Below are positions 11,795 through 23,239 of a stretch of DNA of 64,000 bases, piece by piece. The stretch's first letter is position 1; the number at the start of each line of letters is the position of its first letter. Made by a program: the position numbers and the translations under genes. The notes beneath the pieces are model-generated. The model worked only from the letters and a program-made list of their open reading frames with translations, was not told the DNA's origin and ran no database searches. Source of the DNA: Taudactylus pleione (Eukaryota; Chordata; Amphibia; Anura; Myobatrachidae). The stretch covers positions 3,181,001 through 3,245,000 of the forward strand of contig JAUIMM010000885.1 in NCBI GenBank assembly GCA_031769625.1. The letters run 5' to 3'.

Positions 11795-13445
11795 CTACAT
11801 TTACAATGTCGACATTCATTGTGTCCACAGCACAATGTTGACGATTATGATGTGCCAACATTGATAAAATGTTGCTACTGAACATGTCGACATCTGCAGA
11901 ATGTTCACTATGCTAACATGTGAAATGTCAAAATTCTGCACGGACCAGAGTAAAAGGGTTAGGCTGTGGCGGTGAAGGGCAAGGGTTAGGCTGAAGCAGC
12001 AGATGGTTTGGCTTAGGCTGCGGCCTGTGTCAGCGGAAGGTTGGGCTGTGGCAGCAGAAGGTTAGGGTTAGGCTGCAGCAACAGAAGGTTAGGGTTCGGC
12101 TAAAGAAGCGGAAGGTGAGGGCTAGGCTGCGGCAGTGGAAGGAATGGGGTAGGCTGCAGCAGTGGAAGGTTAGGGTCATGCTGCCGCAGCAGAGGGTTAG
12201 GGTTAGGCTGTGGCAGCGGAAGGTTAGGGATAAGCTGTGACAGCGGAAATGCTGGGGCTAGACTGCGTCAGCAGAAGGTTAGGGTTAGGCTGCGTCAGCA
12301 GAAGGTTAGGGTTAGGCTGTGGCAGCGGAAGGTTAGGGATAAGCTGCGGAAGCAGAATTGCTGGGGTTAGGCTGCAGCAGCAGAATGTTAGGGTTCGGCT
12401 ACAGAAGCGGAAGGTTAGGGCTAGGCTGCGTCAGCAGAAGGTTTAGGTTAGGCTGTGGCAGTGGAAGGTTAGGGTTAGGATACAGCAGCGTAAGGTCAGG
12501 GTTATGCTGCGGCAGCAGAGGATTAGAGTTAGGAGGCGGCAGCGGAAGGTTGGAGTTAGGCTGCGGCAGAGGAAGGTTGGGGTTAGGATACAGCAGCAGA
12601 AGTTTAGGGTTAGGCTGCAGAAGCTGAAGGTTAGAGTTAGGCTGCGGCAGCAGAAGGTTATGACTAGGCTGCAGCAGCAGAGATTTAGGTTTAGGCTGCA
12701 ACAGAGAAAGGTTAGGGTTAGGCTGCAGCAGTGGAAGGTTAGGGTTAGGATGCAGCAGTGGAAGGTTAGGGTTAGGATGCAGCAGCGGAAGGTTAGGGTT
12801 AGGATGCAGCAGTGAAAGGTTATGGTTAGGTTGCAGCAGCAGAAGGTCAGGGTTAGGCTACAGCAGCAGAGGGATAGGGTTAGGCCACAGTAGGGGTGGG
12901 GGAGGTTTATGATTATACTATGAGAGGAGATTGTTAGGGTTAGGGATTAGGGCATACTTGCCTAATCTCTCTCTCGAAAATTGAGTGGTGCTCCCAGCCA
13001 CCAACAAGAGGGCAAATCTCCCGGACCGGCTGCCAACCACGCAACCCAAAGCAGCTGTCCACTTACCTAGTGAAAGTGGTGGTCCGGGGACCGATGATGC
13101 GTTTCGTACTGAATTGCATCATTGAAGCCCCATCCCCTGCTTTACAATGCTGGTAATCTTGGCATTATATAGCGGAGGGCAGGGCCTTGTTGATGCGATC
13201 AGACACCCCCCCTGCTGCACCAGAAAGTCTGAGGGTGCAGCCAGAAAGTCAGAAGTACTGCAGAATCCACCGGAAGTCATCAGGACATCACTGCCAGACC
13301 CGGAAGGCACTGCTGGAGCCACCAAACCTGCCGTACCCCGTAAGGCAACACTAGACCACCGGGACATTTTGTCGACATTCTAATCATGTCAATATGTTAA
13401 CAGTGTTGACATTATGAATGTCAACATGCTGAATGTTGACAAAAT
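11795..13445. mobile_element. GTCGACAT-type non-autonomous element carrying a minisatellite
   Basis: The left arm (11795-11945) and right arm (13365-13445) are built from scattered ATGTCGACAT, TGTTGACA and TGTCAACAT phrases in inverted orientation. A second copy at 59005-59735 has the same arms. The interior holds the 27-bp array and, at about 12940-13360, another interspersed-repeat fragment (tctcccggaccgg). Confidence 0.7.
11950..12915 (+). repeat. 27-bp minisatellite with TTAGGGTTAGG core
   Basis: About 35 imperfect copies of a 27-bp unit resembling GCAGCGGAAGGTTAGGGTTAGGCTGCG. Because 27 is a multiple of three, several short artefactual frames are open on both strands. The TTAGGG phrases look telomeric but are never head-to-tail hexamers. 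This is therefore not an interstitial telomere array. Confidence 0.92.
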
Positions 13446-13924
13446 ATACTACACCTGGTAAGAAATGCCATAACACTGTTTAATGATTAACTCTGTGAGT
13501 CTGTTTGTCCTTTAGGCATGGCCAGAGTTTTGTTCCTAACTCCACCAACTTTGGCATGGTGGTGTAGTTTGACCAGCAATGATTTCTGAAACTGCAGTGA
13601 TTTGGGAAGCTATACTGATTTCTGTCCTATAAGTCACTCTGCTCTTGACATACCCCATTCCAAACAGTCAGAGCGGGGGCTTCCAACAGTCTTTTCATTT
13701 TGGCTCTTTTTGGAAGAAACAAACATCATTGTTTATACCTCAGTGTTGAGGTAGCAGTGTCTAAATACTCTATATAAATGGATAGTTAGTTCCTTTTCAG
13801 GGCTAAAACCATGTTAGCAAATAGTGGGGTAATTTTCAGGATCAATGAAATGGCGTTATAGGTGGGGACAATATAAAAAATGAAGACTGCAAATGTACTT
13901 CATGGTCCATTCTTTTTTTTAAAC

Positions 13925-16250
13925 TCGATTAGCATCGCCAAAACTCGGATGATTTGAGGCTCCTGCAACTTACAAATTTACTAAGAAGTGAGTTTAACGG
14001 AGAGTGAGTTGGCCGATGGTGAAGCAGATCGAGATTTCTCCCCTGAGTAGCAAGTTTAGAGAGAGATTACTCACTCAAGATTGCAGTGTCTTCTCTCTCC
14101 CAAATAAGCAACCTGCACATTTCAGTGAGATATGTGAAGGCTGCTTGTGTTGTAGCTGTAAAAAAAAGGTTAAATGTTAAAAAAAAAAATACAAAGGTTT
14201 TCCCCCCCAAAAAGAAACATAACCAGCCACAGGCTGCTCAGCCAGTCCTGGTTCCTAAAATTACGGGGGGAAAAATGTGTAGGGTTCCCCCCCTAATTTA
14301 GGATCCAGCACCTGGCTGCAGGGCAAGTCCTGGTTTTAAGTATAGGGGGAAAAAATGCATAGGGGTTCCCCTATATTTAAAACCAGCACTGGACCCAAGC
14401 TGACAGAGGTGTAATGCCACAGCCAGGGGACCCTATAACTGGGTCTCCCCAGCCAAAGCATTCATACCGCGAGCTGGTCAGCCCAAGCCAGGGATCTCAG
14501 GGGAAGTGGGGACCCCCCCAATAAAGGGGAAATAGTTTGTAACTATTGTATTTTACAGTGGAACTACAGGTGCCAACATGCCTGCACTTTGGCACTTGTG
14601 GAACTACAAGTGCCAGCAGGTGGCCGTCACCCATACCACCACTGTAAAATAAATAGTTAAATAACCACAACACTCACACACTGTGTATAGTAAAACTTTA
14701 TTACATACCTACTTACCCCACTCCCACATACTTACCTGTTGCCCGTCGCTCAGTCCACTTCTCCAAGTAGAAATCCATTGGGAGTACCTGAAATAAAAAA
14801 CAATACTCACCACCTTCCTGGCGCCGGTCTCCATAGCATCCCCATGTCTTGGCAAAAAAACGAACCGGCACCCGGACCAGACACTTACATTAGCGGTGTA
14901 TTTGTGTGACCACATACACCACTAACCAGCTTCTGACTGTTCAGCGAACTTTCAGGAGCCGGCAGCGAATCAGCGGCCACTCTACAGTTAGCGCCTGCTG
15001 ATTGGCTGCCGGCTCCTGACTGATTGACCAGCCCACGTGGGAACTGTCAAGAGCCAGAGCCAATCAGCGGCAACTCTACAGTTAGCGCCCGATGTAATGA
15101 AATGTAAGTGTCTGGTCCGGTTGCCGGTTTGTTTTTATGCCAAGACACGGGGATGCTACGGAGACCGACGCCAGGAAGGAGGTGAGTATTGTTTTTTTTT
15201 CTCAGGTACTCCCAGTGGATTTCTACTTGAAGAAGCCGACAGAACGATGGGCAACAGGTAAGTATGTGTGAGTTGGGTAGGAAGGTATGTAATAAAGTTT
15301 TACTATACACGTGTGCTTGTGTTGTGGTTGTTTAACTATTTATTTTACAGTGGGGGTATGGGTGCTGGCCAACTGCTGGTACTTGTAGTTCTACAAGTGC
15401 CAAAGGGCAGGCATGCTGGCACTTGTAGTTCCACTGTAAAATACAATAGTTTTCCCCCATTGCTACCGGCGTACCCACAGCCCAGGGGTGCGGGGAAGAG
15501 CCCCAAGCTTCAGCCTAAGCCTGGGATGTCGGGAGAGAGGGGACCCCTTCTTGGGGGGGTCCCCACCTCCCCTGAGATCCCCGGCGTGGGCTAACCGGCT
15601 TGGGGTGTGAATGCTTTGGCTGGGTTGTGGCATTACACCCCTGTCTGTTTGGGTCCGGTGCTGGTTTTAAATATAGGGGGACCCCTTTGTAATTTTTCCC
15701 CCCTATATTTAACACCAAGACTGGCCCTGCAGCCAGGTGCACCTTCCTAAATTACGGGGGTACCCTACACATTTTTTTCCTCATAATTTGAGGAACCAGG
15801 GCTGGCTAAGCAGCCCGGGGCTGGTTATGCTTTTGGAGGGGGATGCCACATTATTTTATTTTTTTAAAATTAACCCTTAATTTATTATTTACAGGCAGAA
15901 ACATACATGGATCATACTGACCTGTGTATGTTTCTGCTGAACTCTCAGCACACAGGCAGGTGAACTGATTTCACAAATTTGGACAGGAGTTTTGTCCATT
16001 CTCATGAGAGTTTAGAAACTCTCATCTTGGTAAATTGCCAAATCCTATATTCACTAGTGAAAAGTTACTTGAGTTTGCTCGATGGTGAAGTGAAGAGAGT
16101 TTGCTACAGTAACTCTCCAGAATTTTCCTGTAGCAAATGAGATTTCTCTCCCAAGTTTGACTTCCGTAAATTTGCAAGTGAAAAAAAATGCCCAAACTCT
16201 CCAGAAAATGCTAACTCAACAAAACTCAAATCTTAGTAAATTTACCCCGG
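13925..16250. mobile_element. Long foldback element (~2.3 kb palindrome)
   Basis: The left half (about 14200-14910) and right half (about 15100-15840) are imperfect inverted copies of ~700 bp around a centre near 15010. Paired landmarks include 'cctggctgcaggg' at 14311 with 'ccctgcagccagg' at 15725. Others are 'tttggcacttgtgg...acaagtgccagca' against its complement near 15380-15430, and 'gtctggtccggt' at 15109 with 'accggcacccggaccagac' at 14864. Outer ends carry 'aaatttactaag' at 13974 and 'cttagtaaattt' at about 16231. There is no transposase. The frames inside are shadows of the palindrome. Confidence 0.85.
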
Positions 16251-17178
16251 AGAATCTGCGCAGCCATTTTCCAGTATCACAATTTAGCTCTGCACCACTG
16301 ATTTTAACAAGTTAGAATACAGCATAACTAAAATACTGTGCACTAGGAAGCAGGCATGGGTTATTGCGCCTTATGCCTCGGTGAGTTTCATGATGAGACT
16401 CAATAAACAACTAAGAAACAGGCAGTGAAACACAGCAGATCTGCCGGCATTAGGCAGCTTAGTCTGTCAACAATACAACTTCCTAATAAGACATTGCAGG
16501 GTAAGAGAGTCATGAGGTTTCAAGCAATTTAGTTGCTCCCGCCGCGTGAGAAGAATATCCCCTAAGTGGAAAAGCTACTTGTGAATAACGTTTTTTAAAA
16601 GCACCATGAAATTAATAAGTCTGGTTGAAAACTCCAGCCATTTAGATACATATATATCCTTCTGCCGGGTATGTGGAGGATCTCAGCTTCTTTGTACCAA
16701 ACTATTTTAATGCTTATCTGGCAGGCTCGCTGAAGTTTCATGTGCAGTGGCATGCTGTGTTTCAAATTGCCTTGCAATTGGTTTTTCTATGACACTGGGA
16801 GTCGACAAAATGCATTGAACTGAGAGGTATCCTCTCCCAGATAGACTGCGTACGTGAACGAATGCGCACGGGTACGGAGGTGTGACGGCAGCTGTGAAAA
16901 ACGTCATATCTTTTTGCATTATACATTAGGGTTAAGAGCAGGATGACTGAATGTAAAATGTCCCCTCTTAAAATGAAACAGAAACAGCGAAGAATGAACG
17001 TTTAGGTTTTATTATCTTTAAGTTAGATACTTTATACAGAACATATTTCATTATTAAACCTCTCAGTACAGTAGCTCAGCTTGGGATCTCTTGAATACTA
17101 CAGAGCAATTTAGAATATGAAGATTCTGAGAATATATTTTGAAATTGCTCTTCACAGCATGGAAGGCTGGAGCATATT
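16251..17178. other. No gene recognised
   Basis: Mixed-composition sequence without clear repeats or protein motifs. The short frames here are not convincing. Confidence 0.4.
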
Positions 17179-17179
17179 T

Positions 17180-18455
17180 GGAGCCCGATTCAATTAGAGA
17201 CTGAAAGTCACGATCGGCGAAAAAGTTTCGCCTATTGCCGCTATTCGCCTCTTTGCGTCTTATCTCCAAATACAACTCCAGGACCAATTTGCTTAAGCGG
17301 AAACTCATTGTACTGAAACAGGCGGAAAAGTTTCTCCAATGAATGGCAGAAGAAAGGAAGTGCAAAAATCTCTATTTTGGGGTGCAAATGTGGGGAATTG
17401 ATTCAGAACCCTTTGGACACCAAAAAAGGACAAATCAGCCCAAAAAATGTTTTTACAGTACCTTAGAACACCCCAAAAAAGACATGTAATTTTTGGGACA
17501 AAAAAAGTTGGGGGACAAGGATAAAAAGTAGCAAAATAGGTTTCTTGGGGCTGTATAGATGGGGCGGTCAGGGCAGCCTAGAGCTGCCCGGGTGACAGGG
17601 GGCGTGGCCTAATCAGGGGAGGCGTGGCCACGTCCCCTTAGGAAGAAAACAGAATAAAAAAAACATTTTAGCAGCGCCGCTTCACTGGGATGGGGGCACT
17701 GTGAGCCCCTCAGCCTGGCGCACAGCCAATGGGGGTCACTATCAGCATGATCGCTCCCCCCATAGGCATAGGAGACTGCTCCAGCTGCTGCGAGCAGTCT
17801 CCCACTGCAGCCCAGCACACAGCAGAGTGTGCTGGGCTGCTGTGATGTAGGAGGGAGGGGGGGGCGGTGCCAGACCAGGGCCCCCGCCGGGCACCTCCAG
17901 GAAGCCTGGGCCCGGGTAATTTGTACCTGCTACCCCCCCCCTCTCGGTGCCCCTGGGGGCGGTGTTTTTAGGATTGCAGGTGTATGCAGCAGGTGGATTT
18001 TTTTAAATTTTTAAAAGTGTACTTTAGACACACAATAATATTCTAGCGCCCATTTTCATGTACCTCAAATTTGACAGGACTATTTATTTTTACCAAAAAA
18101 TACTATTTTCTATTATTCTTCAGCACTTTTTTACAAATATTCTTCTAGAAAGCATTTAACACAACTTAAGGACACAAAGTATATTTATTAGGGCTAATAG
18201 TACACATCTGTAATGATTACCAGTGTCAGGGCATCTTATTTTGGGGTACAGACTGATACCCCCAATCTATTCAGTACTTTCCGTCTGTTATGCATTCGCC
18301 TATTTGCGTTTTTGCCTGTTCTGTAATTGAATAGGGCGAATCGAGGGGACGCGCATGCTGCAAATTCGCGTACTAAACAGGCGAATGCGTCGGAAAGTGG
18401 AATAGGCAAAAAGTATCCAACATTTTGCCTCTGATTGAATATGGGCCTAAGAGAA
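17180..18455. mobile_element. ATTCAATT-type MITE with nested repeat
   Basis: The left end reads CCCGATTCAATTAGAG near 17187 and the right end CTGATTGAATATGGGCC near 18430-18448. GCGAAAA/TTTCGCC phrases lie beside both ends, as in the related copies at 37284-38150 and 40496-41374. The segment 17571-17956 inside it is a different, GC-rich repeat. Confidence 0.65.
17571..17956. repeat. GC-rich repeat related to the hAT MITE at 19947
   Basis: It shares a long stretch with 19947-20279: 'ggcgtggcctaatc', 'gtgagcccctcagcc', 'gctggcctgctgtg'-like sequence and the ending 'cccctctcggtgcccctg'. The left terminus is not clear. Confidence 0.7.
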
Positions 18456-18608
18456 AAGGGCGTCCTTGTGCAATCGCCGTGTGGGCCCATTTCTCTCTAG
18501 CCAATGGCGCAGCTGAGTAGACTCTGCCGCTGTGCCAGTCTAGGGTGCATGTGTGTGGGCGCCATGTTCCCAATGATTTCCCAAATCACCGGTAAAATGG
18601 CCGTACTG

Positions 18609-19877
18609 AGGGCCTGACTCAGCAAGGATCGCTATTGCGATCACATGTGCGATTACGCATGCAGTATTACTGCCAGCCCAGCAAGTGTCCCCCTGCACCA
18701 TCTGTAGCTGTTTCAACTGGGAACACTGGTCTCTGAAGTGATCAGAGACTAAAGACATCTCTGATCGCTTCAGAGGCCAGTGTTCCCAGAGATGCAGTGC
18801 GCGGGTGTGCGGGTGTCCTGCATCACCCGACATGGGAGGAGCCTGCACGCCTGCTGGTAAGACAGGTAAGTACTGCACAGCGGAGGGGGCACAGCATAAG
18901 GGACATTACCTGGAGCACAGCATAAGGGGCATTACCGGTGGCACAGCATAGGGGCATTACCGGGGGCTCAGCATAAGAGGCATTAATGGAGGCCCAGCAT
19001 AGGGGGCATTACCAAGGGCAAAGCATAAGTGGCATTACCGGGGCACAGCATAGGGGCATTACAGGGGGAACTGCATAATGGACACTGTATAAGGGGCACT
19101 ACTGGGAGCACTGTATAAGGGGCACTGCATAATGGGCACTGTATAAGGGGCACTGCTGGGAGCACTGTATAAGGGGCACTGCATTAGGGGCACTACTGGG
19201 GGCACTGCATAAGGGACTTTAATACAGGGGTATTGCATGATGAGCACAACTACAGGGGCACTGTATAGGTAAACCTATGGTGGCCCTGAGGACATTTTGT
19301 TATGGGGCCCCCATACCTCTGGTTGCGCCCCTGCTGTCTCCTGAGTACTTCACCTGGGGGTACTTATTAACTCTGTGCTGATTTTTTAGAAACAACCATG
19401 TTTATTTCTTATTTAAACATCATGTATATCTTTCTCTTTTTAGATTATATTGGGCAGGATGTACTATGAATGGCATCGTGGATGTGGTACATGCCGACAC
19501 TTATCACATAATTACCGTCATTACTAATAAAGCTGGTATGTACTTTACCTAGAAATGTGATTAAAATCGCGAAGGAGAGCTCTCCCGGTTCCTGGGTGTG
19601 CATAAATGATCCACTGCGACCACCTGCGCAGTTTGAGCGCTCACTCCATGCGACGAGACTTGCAATTTCTGCAGTCGGTCAGACCTGCTGTAAATGCTGC
19701 GTGACGGGCCAATATGCGTCATTGTACTGATGTATACGTAGAAAGGCGACAGTGGACAGATATGAGAAAGCAGCACCTGCGCCAGCTGTGCTTTGGCAAG
19801 CATTGGAATATTTTTGCAGCTGCATTCCTTACAAAAATGCAGTTGCGATCGCTAATTGCGTATGCTGCTGAATGAGG
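18609..19877. mobile_element. CCTGATTCAG-family MITE, expanded
   Basis: The left end (AGGGCCTGACTCAGCAAGGATCGC) pairs with the right end (GCGATCGC...GCTGAATGAGGCCT at 19877). The element is longer than its relatives because the minisatellite-bearing segment 18875-19335 sits inside. Confidence 0.65.
18880..19270. repeat. ~30-bp degenerate minisatellite (GGGGCATTAC / GGGGCACTG)
   Basis: About 13 degenerate units of 'gcacagcataaggggcattacc', changing to 'gcactgtataaggggcactg' units on the right. It is followed by a 'gttgcgcccctg' end at about 19335. The design parallels the larger array at 49330-52290. Confidence 0.8.
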
Positions 19878-19946
19878 CCTAGAAGTCACACTTGCAACTG
19901 AGATGCTCAGTCCAGGGGCATTTCTAGAGAGGAGGGGGCCCGTGTG

Positions 19947-20279
19947 CAGGGGCGTAGAGAGCCCTGCTGGGCCCAGGTGAAGAGGGGGCATGGCCTAATC
20001 GCGGGAGGTGTGACCACGCCCCCTTGAGCTAAAAAATAAATAAACACTTTTGCAGGTGCGTGGGGAGGGGGCGCTGTGAGCCCTTCAGCCCAGCACAAAG
20101 CCAGAGGGGGTTGTGTTCAGTATGATGGCTCCCCCCAACAGGCATAGTAGACTGCTGCGGCAGCTGTGTGTGCTGGCCTGCTGTGTGGGTGGGAGGAGGG
20201 AGGGAGGTGGCACCGAGCCCCTCAGGAAGCCCGGGCCCGGGTAAATAGTACCCGCTCCCCCCCCCTCTCGGCACCCCTG
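19947..20279. mobile_element. 333-bp hAT-type MITE with 8-bp TSD
   Basis: The termini are CAGGGGCGTAGAG and CTCGGCACCCCTG. The flanks are cccgtgtg (19939-19946) and cctgtgtg (20280-20287), an 8-bp duplication with one mismatch, as expected for hAT. It is inserted into another CAGGGGC-ended element that begins near 19914. Confidence 0.85.
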
Positions 20280-20959
20280 CCTGTGTGCAGTCTCCATCAT
20301 GGGCCCCATCAGGAGCAATACCGGCAAACAACGCACACTCGGACGCTGCAGGATCCTACTCAGAATCAGGCCCTTTACCCTATGCTATCTCTATGTATGC
20401 ACTATGGGCCTGGTTTCCGATGTGGACGCCATGTCGATATTCGCATTCCCCGTGGGCGCAGCGTCACTCTTGGCATGCACAGATGGACTCCACAGAGGTC
20501 CACATCTCAGTGCTGATCGCAAAGGACACAGAGTTCTTATCGGAAGAGCTGTCCTTTGCGGAACTTATCTCATGTGTTAGTGCATATGCAATCAGTAACA
20601 ATGCGATGTACAGTATGGTAGGATGTACACCGCAAGGTTAGTACATCCCGTCCTAACTCAGAAGGCTGATGGCCGCCTGATCCGCGTTCAATGTTTCCGG
20701 TTTTGGGCGTGAGCGGCGGATGTGAGATGCTTTTAGTGGGCGTCTCTAAGCACTAGCGAGTGAATCATTAGCATATTTTCCAATTGCGATCCGTGAGAGA
20801 TCACAACTGTGATGGCATTTATATCCGCATCTGCATCAGGTCCTATGTATAGACTAAACTTGGTTCTACTTTCAAATTAGTCAAATCAGTATTTGCATGG
20901 AATGGAATGTTTATTTTAAAAATGCCATATATTACAGCCAATTTGAATAATGTATACAG

Positions 20960-20987
20960 ACTAGCAGATGTACCCGGTTTTACCCGG
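20960..20987. other. ACTAGCAGATGTACCCGG..CCGG palindromic motif
   Basis: The motif contains an imperfect palindrome, TACCCGGTTTTACCCGG. Very similar 'actagctg.tacccgg' sequences recur at the edges of many animal repeats. It lies just beyond the end of the 15-codon array on the minus strand and may be the element's terminal motif, though that is an inference. Confidence 0.4.
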
Positions 20988-21002
20988 ATAGACCTTAGAT
21001 AT

Positions 21003-22169
21003 TTAAATTTCTTGCTGGTACCTTGCCACCGCTGCTCTGTGCACCTCAGGGTGATCTTGCTGGTGTCTGGCCACCACTGCTCTGTGCACCTCAGGGTGAT
21101 CTTGCTGGTACCTGGCCACCGCCGCTCTGTGCACCTCAGGGTGATCTTGCTGGTGTCTGGCCACCTCTGCTCTGTGCACCTCAGGGTGATCTTGCTGGTA
21201 CCTGGCCACCGCTGCTCTGTGCACCTCAGGGTGATCTTGCTGGTGTCTGGTCACCGCTGCTCTGTGCACCTCAGGGTGATCTTGCTGATACCTGGCCACC
21301 GCTGCTCTGTGCACCTCAGGGTGATCTTGCTGGTTTCTGGCCACCGCTGCTCTGTGCACCTCAGGGCGATCTTGCTGATACCTGGCCACCGCTGCTCTGT
21401 GCACCTCAGGGTGATCTTGCTGGTACCTGGCCACCACTGCTCTGTGCACCTCAGGGTGATCTTGCTCGTACCTGGCCACCGCTGCTCTGTGCACCTCAGG
21501 GTGATCTTGCTGGTACCTGGCCACCGCTGCTCTGTGCATTTCAGGGTGATCTTGCTGGTATCTGGCCACCGCTGCTCTGTGCATTTCAGGGTGATCTTGC
21601 TGGTATCTGGCCACCACTGCTCTGTGCACCTCAGGGTGATCTTGCTGGTACCTGGCCACCGCTGCTCTGTGCACCTCAGGGTGATCTTGCTGGTACCTGG
21701 CCACCGCTGCTCTGTGCATTTCAGGGTGATCTTGCTGGTACCTGGCCACCGCTGCTCTGTGCACCTCAGGGTGATCTTGCTGGTACCTGGCCACCGCCGC
21801 TCTGTGCACCTCAGGGTGATCTTGCTGGTGTCTGGCCACCACTGCTCTGTGCACCTCAGGGTGATGTTGCTGGTATCTGGCCACCACTGCTCTGTGCACC
21901 TCAGGGTGATCTTGCTGGCACCTGGCCAACGCTGCTCTGTTCACCTCAGGGTGATCTTGCTGTTAGCTGGCCACCACTGCTCTGTGCACCTCAGGGTGAT
22001 CGTGCGTGTACCTGGCCACCACTGCTCTGTAACTCTTGGGGTTATATTGTTGATACTTAGCCACCGCAGCACGGTGCACTGTATAAATAATCTGCGCATA
22101 TTTTCTTGATGCATCCTGAAGTTGCTTCCTCCTTTTAGCATTGGTGGTATCTGGCATGACATTTGGCAA
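21003..22169 (-). pseudogene. 45-bp (15-codon) tandem repeat coding region of an unidentified element protein
   Basis: At least 23 units of exactly 45 bp (starts 21011, 21056 ... 22046) have no indel over more than 1 kb. On the minus strand each unit encodes HPEVHRAAVARYQQD with small A/V, Y/H and R-synonymous changes. The frame is open from the ATG at 22169 through the array to the stop at 21003, broken only by a TAA at 21963-21965 (a Tyr codon in other units). The lead-in is basic (NAKRRKQLQDASRKYAQ). Both plus-strand frames are also open, but only because the unit is a multiple of three without stops. Repeats of the form '..YQ..HPE..R.A' resemble low-complexity regions of large eukaryotic transposon proteins. 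I cannot name the family with certainty. Confidence 0.6.
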
Positions 22170-22545
22170 TAGACTTCTTGGAGACAGGAAGAGTTGATGC
22201 CTGTGAGGTGTTAGAGTTTATCTGGAGGAAGGGTGGTGTGGTGGACACTTTTTGAGCTTCAAGTGGCAGATACACATCGCAAAGGACCACAGAGAGATCC
22301 TGCATAAAGTGTAGCCTCCTTACAGGGTGGTGTTCAGCTCCAAAACTCTCATAGAGTTCACTATTGCAGTAAACCTCGAAGACAAACTCAAACAGTTGCC
22401 CAGCTACAACAAGTTTGCATAAACCATCATAAGTAAGTGGTTGGGACATGTCAAGGAGGTACGTCGTGGAGCTGGTGTAGTTGTCCCCCTTGCTGTCATG
22501 GGACATGATGGAGAACTCCTCCCAGTTGTCCACCACATGCCTCAC
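22135..22545 (-). pseudogene. OTU-like domain fragment
   Basis: The 136-codon frame contains TTYLLDMSQPLTYDGLCKLVVAGQ, then FEFVFEVYCNSELYESFG, then RRLHFMQDLS and a DVYLPLE end. This order (a W/Y-G-x-x-x-L helix, a strand with VY, then '..H-hydrophobic-D-VY') resembles the C-terminal half of OTU cysteine proteases found in large eukaryotic transposons. The expected His just before DVY is replaced (LCDVY), so a protease would be inactive. Its 5' part is cut off by hAT copy B, which begins at 22559. It overlaps the repeat frame by about 35 bp in a different frame, so a frameshift or intron separates them. Confidence 0.45.
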
Positions 22546-22558
22546 AATTAGTTCACAC

Positions 22559-23238
22559 TAGGGGTGTGCATCGGCCACTTTTCGTGTTTTGTGTTTTGGT
22601 TTTGGATCTGGATCTTTCTTCGTGTTTTGGATCTGGATTGGTTTTGCAATAACCACCCTTCCGTGTTTTGGGTTCTGGGTTTTGTGTTTTGGATCTGTAT
22701 TTTTTTGAAAAAAAGCATAAAAACAGCTAAAATCACAGAATTTGTGTTTTTCTGCTCCTATGCTATTATTAACCTCAATAACCTTAATTTCCACTCATTT
22801 CCAGTCTATTCTGAACACCTCACACCTAACAATAGTGTTTTTATGTCCAAAAGGTTGCACCGAGGTAGCTGGATGACTATGCTAAGCGACACGAGTGGGC
22901 GGCACAAACACGTGACCCATCTAGGCGTGAAACTGCAGTGGCAGACAGGATGGCAGTTTGAAAAACTAGGCCCCAAACTGTACATAATGCAAAGAAAAAA
23001 AAGAGGTGCAAGAGGGAATTGTCCTTGGGCCCTCCCACCCACCCTTATGGTGTATAAACAGGACATGCACACTTTAACAAACCAATCATTTCAGCGCCAG
23101 GGTCTGCCACACAACTGTGGCAGAAATGATTGGTTCATTTGGGCCCCCACAAAACAAGCTGGCAATTAATCTGTCCCTGCACAAACTGGCTCTACGGAGG
23201 CAAGATGTCATCCTCATCCTCCTCATCCACTGATTCCT
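22559..23238. repeat. Left arm of 680-bp inverted repeat
   Basis: The 680 bp at 22559-23238 are the inverted counterpart of 30860-31539. They comprise the hAT 3' terminus, subterminal region and final codons (acidic SVDEEDEG-type tail). Similarity is high with scattered differences, and the arms lie 7.6 kb apart. Confidence 0.93.
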
Positions 23239-23239
23239 C

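Noticed and set aside
12237..12815. Arginine/glycine-rich frames over the 27-bp array as a structural protein
   Set aside because: Open on both strands and in overlapping frames; explained by the minisatellite unit.
11950..12915. Interstitial telomere array
   Set aside because: TTAGGG occurs once or twice per 27-bp unit rather than as head-to-tail hexamers.
21011..22058. CRISPR-like array
   Set aside because: Units are contiguous with no unique spacers, and the setting is eukaryotic.
20907..22109. 400-codon plus-strand frame (CSVHLRVILLVSGHH repeats) and the 345-codon second plus-strand frame as genes
   Set aside because: Both exist because a 45-bp unit without stops stays open in several frames. 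The minus-strand frame has the better coding context (basic leader, OTU-like fragment upstream).
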